The notes under the pieces are model-generated. The model saw only the letters and a program-made list of their open reading frames with translations. It was not told the DNA's origin and ran no database searches. Below are positions 1 to 11,800 of a DNA stretch of 64,000 nucleotides, in pieces; position 1 is the stretch's first letter, and every line of letters begins with the position of its first letter. The position numbers and the translations under genes were made by a program. This DNA is from Labyrinthula sp. Ha (lineage: Eukaryota; Sar; Bigyra; Labyrinthulida; Labyrinthulaceae), in the NCBI GenBank assembly GCA_015227615.1, contig JAALGZ010000034.1, positions 124,001 to 188,000 of the forward strand, given 5' to 3'.

Positions 1-247
1 TTTTCAAAATTGATCTCGACTCGTCTAGAGTCTGTCATCCAAAGAATAATGTATTTAAATTTCACCGTAAATTTGCTACGAGGAGATATCAAAACCGCAG
101 TTTTATGAATATATCTTCTCGGCAACGTGTAACACCAATGAAAGAATTGTTCATTTCGAACTAAAAGTTGTGCTGTGTCAACCATAAAAAAGGTATATAC
201 TTCCAGTCTTGTACTGACGCATAAAACAAACCTATCAATAAAATAAA

Positions 248-3200
248 ATGCCAGAAAGACAAAGAAGCTTAGGCGCCTATACTAGTATGCCAGACACCTT
301 TAGTCAGCGCTGGGAAAAGACAAGTTCAAAGCAGAAAGGTTATGTATTTCTTGGGTTGGCTTTCCTTGTGTTGGTGGCTCTTGTTGTGGGAGTAGCTCTA
401 ATCCAGGAGACAATAGAAGAAGTTGAAATACCAAATGAACCGGAAGAAACTGTTGATTTAAGTGAATGTGAAGTTTATTTGGTATCTACACTACAGGAAG
501 ATCTCTATATGTATGAAGGCTTAGCCTGCGGCTCTTGCGATGACTCAGATGGTGAGCAAGTTAAACTTGGTGATTGCAACTCAACCTGCTCCAACTGGGT
601 TGTAGATGGTAACTCATCTTTCTCATCAGTAGAAAACACCTGTTCAATAGTAACTACTCCTACAAGTGACCCTACTAGTCTAAGACTTTATGACTGCCCT
701 GAAGCAACTTACAAGACACTAAGTTCTACTGGATGCAGTCTTGAAACTCCTTCTGACGTGTTTCTTTTTATTCAGGAATGTCTGTACTTTGCCGATGACT
801 CTGCAGATATAGAAACTTGCTTTGATGCTTGTGAAGAACTGGGAGACAGCTGTGGTAGCGTATTTGTAGTTGAAGATGGGTGCTATGTTGTTCCTGACCA
901 TTTGATGGATATGTGTGATGACTTTCAATTAAGGAGTACCTCCTGTATACCTATTAAACACGAAATCCAGTGTTTTGATGAGCCCCTGTCGTTCGTGGAT
1001 GCTCTAGACGCATGTGGAGGTAATCTGGCAACTGTCCCAGAGAACGATGAAATGAATATTCAGCTTCAAAGAATAATTTCAGAGTGTGCAGAAGAAACGG
1101 ATTGTTGGTTTGAGTATGCTGGGGTTGACGATGACGAATGTGGTTTCATAGCTGGTGATGAAAGAAACTTTTCTTTTACAACAGACTGCTCTGTAGCAAA
1201 AGGTTACTGTTGTGAGGTTGAAACCTTTGCACCTACTACATCACCTACTAAAAGTCCAACTGTTGGTGTATTTTTCGTTCCTGAAGTAAATGAAACTGAC
1301 TTTGAAACAGCTGAGGAAATCTGTGACAGGTATGATGCTGACCTAGCTTCCATTCACAGTGCTACTGAGCAAGAGTGGGCATATAGTGTCTGTAAGGAAG
1401 AACTTAACTTGGATGATGAAGATGACGCTTTGAGCAACGATTGTGGATGTTGGATTGGTCTTTTCGCAGAGGAAATCGGAGACGAGATCAGTGCTTCTGA
1501 CTTTTCCTGGACAGATGGATCTGAACAAGATTACGAAGGTTGGCAAGACGGGAAACCAGATAATTTGGGTAGCATTGACTTTGAGAGAGAAGAGGCCTGT
1601 GCACATATGAGACCAGTTTTTGGGGGAGACTGGAACGATATTGAATGTGGTGGATTTTGTGACTCTGAGGATTCAAGGCCTATTCCTCTTTGTAGAAAAA
1701 GAACAGACTCGCCTACTGTAAGACCTACTACGAGTCCTACAACCTCACCTACTGACAGTCCTACGTTCTCGCCCACTGCCTTTCCTACTCGGTCACCCTC
1801 TAGAACTCCTACAGAAACCCCTACACACTCTCCTACCAACTCCCCTACATCAAGTCCAACACTAAGCCCTTCCGAAAGTCCAACCTACTCTCCAACAACT
1901 TCTCCAACTGCAAGCCCAACAGTTGGTCCTACAACTTCACCATCCGTCTCCCCGACAACAGCGCCAACCACTAGCCCCACAATTTCTCCGACGACAAGTC
2001 CCACACTTAGTCCTTCGACTTCACCCACAACCAGTCCTTCAACCAGTCCTACTGTTTCTCCTACGTTTAGTCCAACTTTTTCGCCTAGCTCTAGTCCTAC
2101 TGTATCACCAACAGTGAGCCCTACAAACAGCCCAACTACTAGTCCTACGACCTCCCCAACTACCAGTCCCTCCACCTCACCAACCCTGAGTCCTTCTACA
2201 AGCCCTACAACTTCCCCGTCAGTATCACCTACCTTCTCTCCTACAAATAGCCCAACAACCAGTCCCACAACGTCCCCCACAGTTTCCCCCACTCGTAGTC
2301 CTACAGTACACCCAACCTCTTCACCAACTGTAAGCCCCACTACAAGTCCAACCATATCACCTACATTCTCTCCTTCTACATCACCGACTGTATCTCCTAC
2401 TTTCAGTCCAAGTATATCACCAACAATGAACCCTACTTTCTCTCCAACAGAGCAACCTACTAGAAACCCGACAGTAAGGCCAACTGTGCTTCCTAGCACA
2501 AGCCCTACTCTTTCGCCTACTACGTCACCTACTTATGAGCCAACTGTGTCACCTACTTTCAGTCCTTCTACAAGTCCAAGTATTTCTCCAACTACATCCC
2601 CAACTGCGAGCCCTACAATATCACCTACGATGCAACCTTCAGAATCACCTACAGTTTCCCCTACCTTCTCACCAACAGCTAGTCCAACAATTTCTCCTAC
2701 GATGCAGCCCTCAGAAAGCCCTTCTTTTAGCCCCACAGAGTCACCTACCACTTCTCCTACTGGATCCCCTACAACGTCCCCAACCGTGTCGCCATCGTAT
2801 TCTCCTACTACAGAGCCAACTGTAGGTCCAACTGCATCACCTACAATCTCTCCAACGGGGCAACCAACACTTTCACCGACAGTAAGACCCTCGGTATCAC
2901 CTTCAACTACTCCAACAGTTTCTCCCACAGAATCTCCCACCCTTTCTCCAAGTACAAGTCCTACTTTTAGCCCTACAGTAGCTCCTTCATCAAGCCCCAC
3001 TGTTTCACCTACCATTTCCCCTTCTTTCTCGCCGACTCTGTCGCCTACAGGAGAGCCTACAGTAAGTCCTACGTTCTCACCTTCAGTAAGTCCTACTTTC
3101 TCACCTACAGCAAGCCCAACAGAAAAACCCTCTACTTCACCATCAGTATCACCGACTGTGTCTCCAAGCCCGATGCCCACTACATCACCATCTGTGGCAC

Positions 3201-4924
3201 CAATCCCAAAGGGTCTATGTTTCTATAACTCGAGCCAGTACATCTGGACATATAATAACCCAAAAGACTATCCACAACACATTTTATATATATTTAACAA
3301 TCCAAACTATATTGCAGGTGGAACTGATGGATTTCTCCCTGCAGTAACAGACTTTTACCCTGCTTGTACAGCACCGACATGTGCGAGTTTGACAAATATA
3401 TATGTTGAACCATATGGCACAATTCATATTCCAATTCCTGTAGACACAGCTATCTTCATAATTGATGGAGGTGAGTGGGATGTGCTTACATTTGATAACG
3501 ACTTAGCTTGCCAGTGTCCAGTTACTAATTACTTAGAAGATAGCTTCGACTATCAAGCTGGAGTAAATTCATCTGATTTCGTAGATGAGTTTGAGCAACT
3601 TGATGGAACAACTGCTGAAATTATTGGGGACAACACCTTTAACGCAAATCCTTGCAGGGGTGATTTCGGTGGCTGCCTTCAATTAGATGGAGGTGTAGTT
3701 TCCCCTTCCGAAGTAATACTGGTTAATGCAAGCTCTGAGCTTACTAGTATCCCTCCCTTCAACCGGAAGTTTGAACAAGTATGCACTGCTACTGTATGGG
3801 TAAGTGGGAGCAAGAGATGTGGTACTTTTCATCCTTTTGATGATGCTTCATCTTTGAGCTATGGCTGTGTTGAATTTCACAACTATGAAGTTGCCCGAGA
3901 AGATGCGTTTATCTTAAGTCTAGGTTTCGACGATCAAATTGATATATCCTCTGAGTTTGAAGAAATTTCTTGGGATCAAGATTTTGTAGCCTATGGGTTG
4001 ACAGGTGCTGTAAGTGAACGAGACGAAGTATTTGTACAGTTAGAGGCTGAAGGGTTTTCCTTGCAAGATACAGATTTGATCAGTGTCATATTTGATGACC
4101 TAAGCGTGCTCTGCTGTTGTCCAGACTCGTTTTCTCTTTATGTAATGCGTACGGTATTCTTCGAGCAAGGAATGGCAGGGAATATTCATTATGGAGAAAG
4201 TGCAGTACCTGCTATTAAAAGCAATCCAGATATAATTCTCAACAGGGCTCCAAGTTATGACCCACAGTTGAAAACTGTTGTTACCTTGGGTATAGGTGGG
4301 CAAGTAATTTATGAATTTACCTTGGGAGTAACTGAATATGTATCAATTTACGAAGAGAGTTATTTCAGTAGATGTAGTAGTTGTGACGGTGGATACCATA
4401 AGTATGAGAATGATGAAGACGCTAGAGTCGAAGTCAGTGTAGATGGTGAAAACTGGGTTACTGCAGCGGATAGTCTAGAATACTCCTGGGATGTTTTTGA
4501 AGGAGGTGATGATACTATTAGGTATGCGAATGTTTCTTTGCCAAATGGTGCCTGTTACAAGTATATTCGTATTACGGATAAATCAACTGCTACGTGTGAT
4601 GCCGATGATGGGTTTGATTTACATGCTATTGTAGCTGGGGAGGTTTGCTGCCCAGAGGAAAATGAGGAGTTAATTGTAGGTACTACTGGAGGTGAAACCG
4701 GAAGTTCTAAAGTATCACGTACTGAGATCACAGGTGCTGCAAGTTTTATGTTTACACTGGCTGCTATATTCTTAACAATTTTTGCAGGGTTGGTTATGCT
4801 AACTGTTCAACAACAGAAAAGAGCAGAGAGTGAAAGTAGCCGTAGCGCTGTAGAAGAAGAAAAACAAAGCATGACTTTTGCAGAGCGTAGTAAGGAACAA
4901 GTAGTTGTCATTAAGGATTTATAG
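248..4924 (+). CDS. Large membrane protein with C-type lectin-like domains and a Ser-Pro-Thr stalk
   Basis: One uninterrupted frame of 1558 residues. A short basic cytosolic N-terminus is followed by a membrane segment at about residues 31-52, acting as a signal anchor. A Cys-rich region follows. A degenerate C-type lectin-like stretch lies at about 240-325, and a clearer C-type lectin-like domain at about 341-482 contains a CWIGL core, a WND motif and paired cysteines. About 500 residues (485-984) are a repeat of four-residue units of the type xSPT, followed by a Cys-rich C-terminal region. Within that region, residues around 1350-1450 resemble beta-sandwich (discoidin-like) surface domains with an 'evSvDGenW' pattern. 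A second membrane segment at about 1494-1516 leads to a short charged tail. Both ends are therefore predicted to be cytosolic, with the stalk outside or in a lumen. A cell-surface adhesin or recognition role is inference. The start is the first ATG in an A-rich context, a TATA-like stretch lies near 193-199, and AATAAA follows the stop near 4951. Confidence 0.85.
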   Translation: MPERQRSLGAYTSMPDTFSQRWEKTSSKQKGYVFLGLAFLVLVALVVGVALIQETIEEVEIPNEPEETVDLSECEVYLVSTLQEDLYMYEGLACGSCDDSDGEQVKLGDCNSTCSNWVVDGNSSFSSVENTCSIVTTPTSDPTSLRLYDCPEATYKTLSSTGCSLETPSDVFLFIQECLYFADDSADIETCFDACEELGDSCGSVFVVEDGCYVVPDHLMDMCDDFQLRSTSCIPIKHEIQCFDEPLSFVDALDACGGNLATVPENDEMNIQLQRIISECAEETDCWFEYAGVDDDECGFIAGDERNFSFTTDCSVAKGYCCEVETFAPTTSPTKSPTVGVFFVPEVNETDFETAEEICDRYDADLASIHSATEQEWAYSVCKEELNLDDEDDALSNDCGCWIGLFAEEIGDEISASDFSWTDGSEQDYEGWQDGKPDNLGSIDFEREEACAHMRPVFGGDWNDIECGGFCDSEDSRPIPLCRKRTDSPTVRPTTSPTTSPTDSPTFSPTAFPTRSPSRTPTETPTHSPTNSPTSSPTLSPSESPTYSPTTSPTASPTVGPTTSPSVSPTTAPTTSPTISPTTSPTLSPSTSPTTSPSTSPTVSPTFSPTFSPSSSPTVSPTVSPTNSPTTSPTTSPTTSPSTSPTLSPSTSPTTSPSVSPTFSPTNSPTTSPTTSPTVSPTRSPTVHPTSSPTVSPTTSPTISPTFSPSTSPTVSPTFSPSISPTMNPTFSPTEQPTRNPTVRPTVLPSTSPTLSPTTSPTYEPTVSPTFSPSTSPSISPTTSPTASPTISPTMQPSESPTVSPTFSPTASPTISPTMQPSESPSFSPTESPTTSPTGSPTTSPTVSPSYSPTTEPTVGPTASPTISPTGQPTLSPTVRPSVSPSTTPTVSPTESPTLSPSTSPTFSPTVAPSSSPTVSPTISPSFSPTLSPTGEPTVSPTFSPSVSPTFSPTASPTEKPSTSPSVSPTVSPSPMPTTSPSVAPIPKGLCFYNSSQYIWTYNNPKDYPQHILYIFNNPNYIAGGTDGFLPAVTDFYPACTAPTCASLTNIYVEPYGTIHIPIPVDTAIFIIDGGEWDVLTFDNDLACQCPVTNYLEDSFDYQAGVNSSDFVDEFEQLDGTTAEIIGDNTFNANPCRGDFGGCLQLDGGVVSPSEVILVNASSELTSIPPFNRKFEQVCTATVWVSGSKRCGTFHPFDDASSLSYGCVEFHNYEVAREDAFILSLGFDDQIDISSEFEEISWDQDFVAYGLTGAVSERDEVFVQLEAEGFSLQDTDLISVIFDDLSVLCCCPDSFSLYVMRTVFFEQGMAGNIHYGESAVPAIKSNPDIILNRAPSYDPQLKTVVTLGIGGQVIYEFTLGVTEYVSIYEESYFSRCSSCDGGYHKYENDEDARVEVSVDGENWVTAADSLEYSWDVFEGGDDTIRYANVSLPNGACYKYIRITDKSTATCDADDGFDLHAIVAGEVCCPEENEELIVGTTGGETGSSKVSRTEITGAASFMFTLAAIFLTIFAGLVMLTVQQQKRAESESSRSAVEEEKQSMTFAERSKEQVVVIKDL
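1705..3200 (+). repeat. Ser-Pro-Thr coding repeat (12-bp period)
   Basis: About 125 units of a four-residue motif, mostly xSPT or xSPS, make up the stalk of the lectin-like protein. At DNA level the units differ widely in synonymous codons (all four Pro codons and several Ser and Thr codons are mixed), while the protein pattern stays strict. That suggests an old repeat kept by selection on the protein rather than a fresh expansion. The 12-bp period also creates long antisense open frames rich in Val-Gly, which are artefacts. Confidence 0.9.
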
Positions 4925-5119
4925 GTTTATAAATATCTATAGGGTATTATAATAAATAAATTTGAGTAATTGAATAAGCTTATTTTGTTTTAACTGTTTT
5001 TTTTCATTTGGAAACTTCAGATGGGTTTTGTTGAAGTTAAACACTGTATAGTTAAAAGGTTTAGTTAATACCAACAATGACACCAAGTAAAAAGTATTCT
5101 GAGCAACAACTACATACAC

Positions 5120-5815
5120 TTAAATTTGAACTAAAACATCTGCCTTTTCGGCGCCAGGATTTTCCCTCTGCTTTGTTGACGGAAAAACTGCATCAAAGTT
5201 TTCTACAGGAGATAAAACAGAAGAACCCTTTCTTAGCGTAAAATAATCGTTGTCAGTTTCTTCGGGCAGAAATACCTCGACACAAGTACCAGAACGCTCT
5301 TCACCGTAACTCCCAAAAGGAGCTTTTTCTCGCTCAAGCTTCATCTTGAATCGATCAAGAAAGTTTGCTCGTAATAAATCTACGACTTCGAACTTGGCTG
5401 CGTCAAAAGTTGTATTCTTAAACTCCTTTGTGCTTAAGATATCTCTTGTAGTCCCAGCCGAGATGTTAATCCACTGTGAAGAATTAGGCTCAATGAACTG
5501 TGAAACGATTCTTCCGCCCTCTGTACATAACTTTTCAACAGGCAACTTTTCAAATTTTGAAACACTCTTATAAAAGTGAAAGTTTTCTTCCGCAAAGTTT
5601 GTTTCTAAGAACCGCAGAAAGAGATTTTGCGCTACTGGGTGACACAAGATCTCCTCAACAGTTCGGAAATCAACTTTTGACTCTTCAAATGTAAAATCTG
5701 CGGATAACCTACAACCAGCTGAGGTACGTTTTAAACTTGAACCCTTAAACAAAGTACTAAGTCTACTTTGACTTATACTTGGCCTTACTCTTTTTCTTAA
5801 AATCCAGCTACTCAT
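5120..5815 (-). CDS. RGS-domain protein (regulator of G-protein signalling)
   Basis: A 231-residue protein read on the reverse strand. An RGS domain covers about residues 52-161: it opens with an HPVAQNLFLRFLE helix, continues with FAEENFHFYKSV (the Glu-Glu-Asn contact loop typical of RGS boxes), and ends with a DLLRANFLDRFK helix. RGS domains speed GTP hydrolysis by G-alpha subunits, so a role in shutting off heterotrimeric G-protein signals is expected. The Ser/Arg/Lys-rich N-terminus shows no membrane segment. I place the start at the ATG at 5815, because the frame extends 15 codons further only by using GTG. A second RGS gene starts at 14773 and has the same domain plan at its front end. 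Confidence 0.8.
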   Translation of the reverse strand: MSSWILRKRVRPSISQSRLSTLFKGSSLKRTSAGCRLSADFTFEESKVDFRTVEEILCHPVAQNLFLRFLETNFAEENFHFYKSVSKFEKLPVEKLCTEGGRIVSQFIEPNSSQWINISAGTTRDILSTKEFKNTTFDAAKFEVVDLLRANFLDRFKMKLEREKAPFGSYGEERSGTCVEVFLPEETDNDYFTLRKGSSVLSPVENFDAVFPSTKQRENPGAEKADVLVQI

Positions 5816-8800
5816 TTTATTAATATTACAAATAAATTTTGCTTTTAATTTGAATAACACAAACCGGTTCTTTTTTCGTACTTCTGGTCTTGCCTGAACT
5901 GTTTTACTTAGATTTCTACTTTTGTGCCTTAACGGACTGAAGGAGTGAATATTGTACTATTATTCCCAAAATGCCGTTCAAATATAGTAATATTTTGAAA
6001 CCGGTTTGCGTCGGGAGAAAATGCCATTAGTAAAATAAGAGAGTGACTAAAATATTATTAAAATTTATTGATAATAATTTTCAATACTAATTCTCGAAAT
6101 AATCATTCTCGAAACAATTATCTTTAACAACTCTTTCAAACTATGTGTTCTATATTTTAAAGTTCAAATATCACAGAAAAAAATATCTTCCTTTGCAAAG
6201 TTTCTTATATGTTTTTTTTAAGTGCTATATTTTTTTTTTCATATATTTTGAACTTCAACCCAGATATTGTGTGGGTACAGTCCCTTTATAAGAGATGAGT
6301 AAACAGCGAAACAATATATTTACGCATATATATATATATATCTTTAAACTTTTTATGTATATACCATGAAGTTAATAAATTTAATGAGCTACGCGATCAT
6401 GGAGCGAGCCATAGGATTAAAACTAAGGGCAGAAAATTATTTACCTGGTTTCTTCGTTCATGAAGCCAAGTCCTTTGGTTTCTAATATGAGTAAGGTCTT
6501 GTTAACTTACTTTGTCCATTAGTAAATAAATAATTCATTTAAAAAATTAGCTAGGTTAGAAATCCTGGCATAAAAACTTCACCCCAGGAGGGTAGTACTG
6601 ACTAAAATTACAGGCTGCCCATACTTCGAAAAACAAAATTAAATGAGATAATAGAAGTTCATATTTTGAAATGTTTGAATTAAGAATCTGGGTCCAGTGA
6701 CAATCAGTTAACCTTGTCAACCAACGATTAATTAAAATGACATACCCTGGTAAAAAACACATACTAAATGTTTATACTCTGGCACTAATTAATTTCTGTT
6801 TTATAAACTTCTTTGATATATTTCTGTTACGTTGTGCATCTCCACTGATATTCCAGCTGTTATGTAAACTCATAGCCTAGAATCAAATATTTTGTGGGTG
6901 AACTTAAGGTTCATATGGTTCTTGTATAGATCAGATAAACTGTAGAGTCTCGAATCTAATAATACTACTATTGAACTTTATCAATGCCTTGGTTCTCGAA
7001 CTTGTTGTCTACATTTCTGTAAGAGAATTGTTAAACAGATAGTCGGTAATCGCAGTATAGTGTATTTGCCTGGGCAAGACGTCAAATCTTGCTGGTGCTA
7101 ATCTGGTCTATGGCACGTGGAGAAGGTTTGTGGACATTGTTCGCCGAGAATATGGACTATTCTATGAAGTCTAGAAACATAACCAATAGATCTCAACTCT
7201 CAAGCCAATGAAATTAGTATGTCCTTACTCATTAGTCCTTACGAAACAAACCCTGTCTTGCATTTCAGTTGTAGACATAAGTTGCGGGCCATCTACAGGT
7301 GCTATGTACCCCTGTCGTGTTCTGAGCTGGCTTTTGGTGCAGTGGGGGAGATATTACTACATCCCTTATTATGCGATGTTTCTTTCATTCTGTCCTTTTA
7401 TCATCACTCAGTATGCGGAGAAATAATTTTCGGGATTTTTATGGAAGAACAGCAAAGTATATTCTTAAACTTTGACCAAGAAAGAGGTTCCGATGAATTG
7501 AAACTTGCAGGCGAATTTGACTGTAAAAGAAGAAGCCACTCGTTTTCATTTGATATTGGACGTTTTCCATCCAAGTGATGAAACCTAATATGCCAAAAGG
7601 GACAAGCTACTTTTTGACTTGATGGTTTCTTAGGTTTCTTAGTTTTGTGTAATTAGTCAAGCCCTGGGTTTTCTAATTATATCTAGCCTGGTTTCTTTAC
7701 TTTAGATTCTTTAAAATATACGCTTGCAGTTGACACTAAGCCTTTAAGAAAAGGTTCAGGTCTGCATAGACATTCTAGGGTAAGAATCTATCGTTTATCA
7801 CTCAACTCCTGCATCCTTACTACCAATGAACTGAATTGGCTATGTAAATAAGTGTCACCCATTTTAGGTCTTTTGATGCAATTTACAGTTTATCGTAAGA
7901 TTGTAGTTATTGAGAGGCCTCTTTCCTATTTCTGCTGCTCTACTGGTTACTGTTATATAAATACCCAAAATGTGCTTGTGAGTACGACTATCTAAACTGA
8001 TCCATACAACTTAACTACATGAATAAGTAGTATCGTACCATTGTACACATACATAATTTGTGAGCATGAGAAAGCAGCGCAGATCTTCACTGTGTGTAGG
8101 GAGTGGAATCTGGATAATTGCTCCGTTTAGAATTAAGTGGTTTAAAGAATTATCTAGCTTAACCAGCCGTATTAAGGACTTTTCTGGTTTTACTTATCTA
8201 GCTAATTCCAAGTTCTCGTTTCCACCTAGCTAACAATTGATTATCTAGAGATTAGAATGTTCAACATGTCCCTTAATTCTTCTTCGATGATAGTGACCTT
8301 GTGAAGTCTGTAAGAAGGAAAATTCGAACATTGTATTTTAAAGTTTCTACAAAGGAAAAACAAAACCATGACCCGGTTCTTACACGGGATATTCTTAACG
8401 AATTCTCTAAGCAACTTTGTTTGTTTTGATTCTATGTTGGTACCGTCATTGAAGCCGGGTAAAGAGAGAGAGAGTTATTTGTGGTAAATATCACAGCGTG
8501 AAAAGCCAAGCTAAGTATTGTGCTTCTTTGGCAAGTGGAGTTTCCTACTGCGCTTAGAGTTGCAAAACGCAAAAAGTGTCCCTATTATTAGCACATTTCA
8601 TTGGTTCATGGTAAAACCTCTGTTTAGGGCTTAATTCACCGAAACTGAGGTCCTATGTAGGCAGCAACATTGATCAATCTGAGGAGTCTTGATGAATCAT
8701 CATATCATGCAAGGTTAAGTAGTTGTAGACAGTTCCACGGAGAAAAATGTTTTGCTCGGTAAGAAATGTTAATAACAGAAGTTAAATATGTCTATTATGT

Positions 8801-11800
8801 CAATTAAGTTTCCGAAAATTATTCTGGAGATCGCAAAATCCGTTCACAATTCTTACAATGAACTACCAAAGGCTTTTCTTCACATTGAACTCTATGGTTA
8901 ACATTGTTCTGTTAGTAATAAGTAGAAAACCTTAGCCTTCGCATAGTCTATCGATTATTTAGGTCGAAGCCTGGTGCAACCCATGAAGCGTAATCTGGAA
9001 AGGCCGTCATGGACGAGAGAGGATTGAAAAAGTTGATTTCAGTCAGTACTGTTAACTTCTTTACTTAAGTTCATGCAGTGTTGGTTTCAAGAGTCTTTGG
9101 TATTTTCTCAAACTCATTAGCTCATTGATATTATTACCTTTAATTGTTGACTGGCAGTTAGTATCCATTAAAATAATACATCACAAGTAAATCAAGGGTA
9201 ACGAATAATTACTAGCATAATTGCTACTCCATGGAATGCCATACTCTGTTTAGCTTTCGAACCTTAACACAAGTAAAGTTTCGTATTCTGATAGCGCAAG
9301 GAAAAATAAGAATCTTAAATTATATTTCTTGCACAGAGTATGGTTGAAGGGTTCATGAATAAACACTTTTCAAGTTTGTTTGAATTTTGCCACTTCTGAC
9401 TATCACTAGCTGCTCAAATAGTTTGCAATTCCTTGAACAACAAGATACCTTGAAAGCTGACATTATGTGTCGTAATAAAACAACTTAATCTAAGATATGA
9501 AGAGTAACAGTTTTATTGGTGTAAAAAAAGAATACATAGCGTTATCGAATATAGTTAACTTATTATTCCCTCTGATTAATTCTACAATGTGCATAAAATT
9601 TTCTAACCAGAATAGTCTCTTCATATTCTTAGGATAAACCATGACTTGTAACAAGGATGTTTAAATACCCGGGTATGAATAGACATGAAACATCTACTAG
9701 GTGTTTAGAGTACTCTATTGTATAACCTAAGATCTAAGCTCGTTATTTCCCTGGAATATATATTGCAAACTTCTTAAGTCTATTACGAACAGGTCAAAAT
9801 GAAAAGATCTTTTCAATTGACCAAGCCAAGGTTAGGGAAAAGTTTTAATCTCATGTAGAACTAGATATAATTACATGCGCTACTTATTTTGGCCTCTAAT
9901 TCTTCTTCTAGCTGTCTTGAATGCATGTTATCCCTAGACCCCTTCATAGATTAGCTACTTTTTTATTGGAATTAAGTTAGCTATAGGACCAATGCTTAAA
10001 TACTAGGGATAATGTTACAAACTATTTAAGATTCGCATCTATTAATACCCGATATTAATATTTTAAATACTAAGAAAAGCTGCCTCGGACAGATTAGGGT
10101 GACCTTGAGCTATTTTAATTTTAAATAAGGTTTTTCATTTGAGAGTGATTTTCCATTCTTCATGCTATGAATATTCCAGATCCTTCTTGATTGTTGACTC
10201 AGACTGATATGGGAAATAGAATATAATAAATATTATTTGAATAGTGAAACCATATATGCAATAATATCGTGTATATTTAGTAAAAACCCAGTAGATTTGG
10301 ACTATAGCCATGAGTATCACTTCAGTACCAACTTCGTGGTATTGGGAAGTGAGAGAGTGATTAATGCATACCAATGCTGCTACCTGGCAGCGTTCCTCTT
10401 TTTTTAGCATTGAAATTCTATAAAATATAGTTTTATTTTAATATAACAAGTTCTTGAGTATTTTGAGACCAGCATTAAAGCTATTATAACTTCATCTGAT
10501 ATGATACGTTAGTTCATTATTTTCTTCTAATTCTCTGAAAGATGTTAAGTAGTTTATTGGTTGTATACTGGTATACTAGTCTAGAACATAATTTTTTGTT
10601 TCATGATGTGGTACTTATTTATGACGTAGGCTATACAAAAAACATACAAATTGATCTAGCAAGTTTTTTCTTCGTGGTACCTTTAGTAATCTTTAAACAA
10701 ACATAGTCTAAACTCAATCACGATTACTCTATAAATGACTTACATGAATATGTCCATATTTCTTGGGTAAAGAAAATACTCACAGGTCTTTATAATTATA
10801 ATAAATACAACATATATATATATCAGGGTTACATCAGTGGCCTATGCTGCCTAGATTCTAGGCGTTTTGGAATCGAAACACATCCATTTTTTATTCTATA
10901 AAATAACTTGATAAGTGTTCCGTTACTTCTTGAATTTTTAGAAGACCACCTCCTGTGACTCTGTTGTTGCCTAGTTATCTGCTAAATATGATTAATGTAT
11001 TCTTATGGATTTCTTATTTACACCTATTCATCCACTTTGAATAATGGTAGGTAAATGTATACTCTCCCAGGTGAAAGAAGGTGCATTTTGAATTTTCTTT
11101 CGATTATATCGGGTCTCAACCCTAAGATGATAGAGAGTGTGAAAACGATCTCGAAAAAATGTCTATATTGCTTAATTTCTGTCATTTTCTCACATTCCAT
11201 ATAATGAACCAGTTTTTACAAGATAAGGAATGGTTGAACGATGCTTTCTTATTAGAATATTTTAAGGTTCGCGTTTAGATTTGGCTACAACTGTTTTCTC
11301 TAAGTTTTATCCCCGTTCAAAGTATGCTACATATGAAAACGGCTAATAAAACTCTGTTATCTTGCGGAGATTGTTATATAACACAATTGTTCCTATGAAG
11401 TTCTTAGTTGTGTCATCCAGATGGTAAAAAGTATGTTGTCATTCCCAGGTAATACCCTTCTAAAAACTGTTATTGTATTTCAGCCCTTGAGTCACAGACA
11501 ATATATCAGGTAGCTCGCTCTGAATAGTTATCCGGCTGAATAAGACTACGGTAAAATATTTGGATGCCCTTTGCTGATCCATCGAATTTGACATATATGG
11601 GTTCTTTCTGTTTTACAACATTACTTGTTTCAAGATCTTGAGCTCGTAGTTGATATATTGAGTAGATGAAATTCTTTTTAGGAAATGTCTTCTGTTGTCC
11701 TTTAAATTCATCATGCTTCCCCAAGATTTTGTTTCAATAATGATTTATTAACTTTTACTGCTATGCTTATCGCCTATTCGGCATTGTTTCTTTCTTTGTA

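Noticed and set aside
1885-3180. Long reverse-strand open frames with Val-Gly-rich repeats
   Set aside because: They are the antisense of the 12-bp Ser-Pro-Thr repeat. The repeat unit keeps the opposite frame free of stops, and there is no independent gene signal.
5815-5860. 15-codon N-terminal extension of the first RGS protein
   Set aside because: It would start at GTG. The ATG at 5815 has the A-rich context seen before other starts here.
7208-7578. Open frames of 72 and 119 codons on the plus strand
   Set aside because: The two frames overlap each other. Neither has a domain, a composition like the host genes here or a convincing start context.
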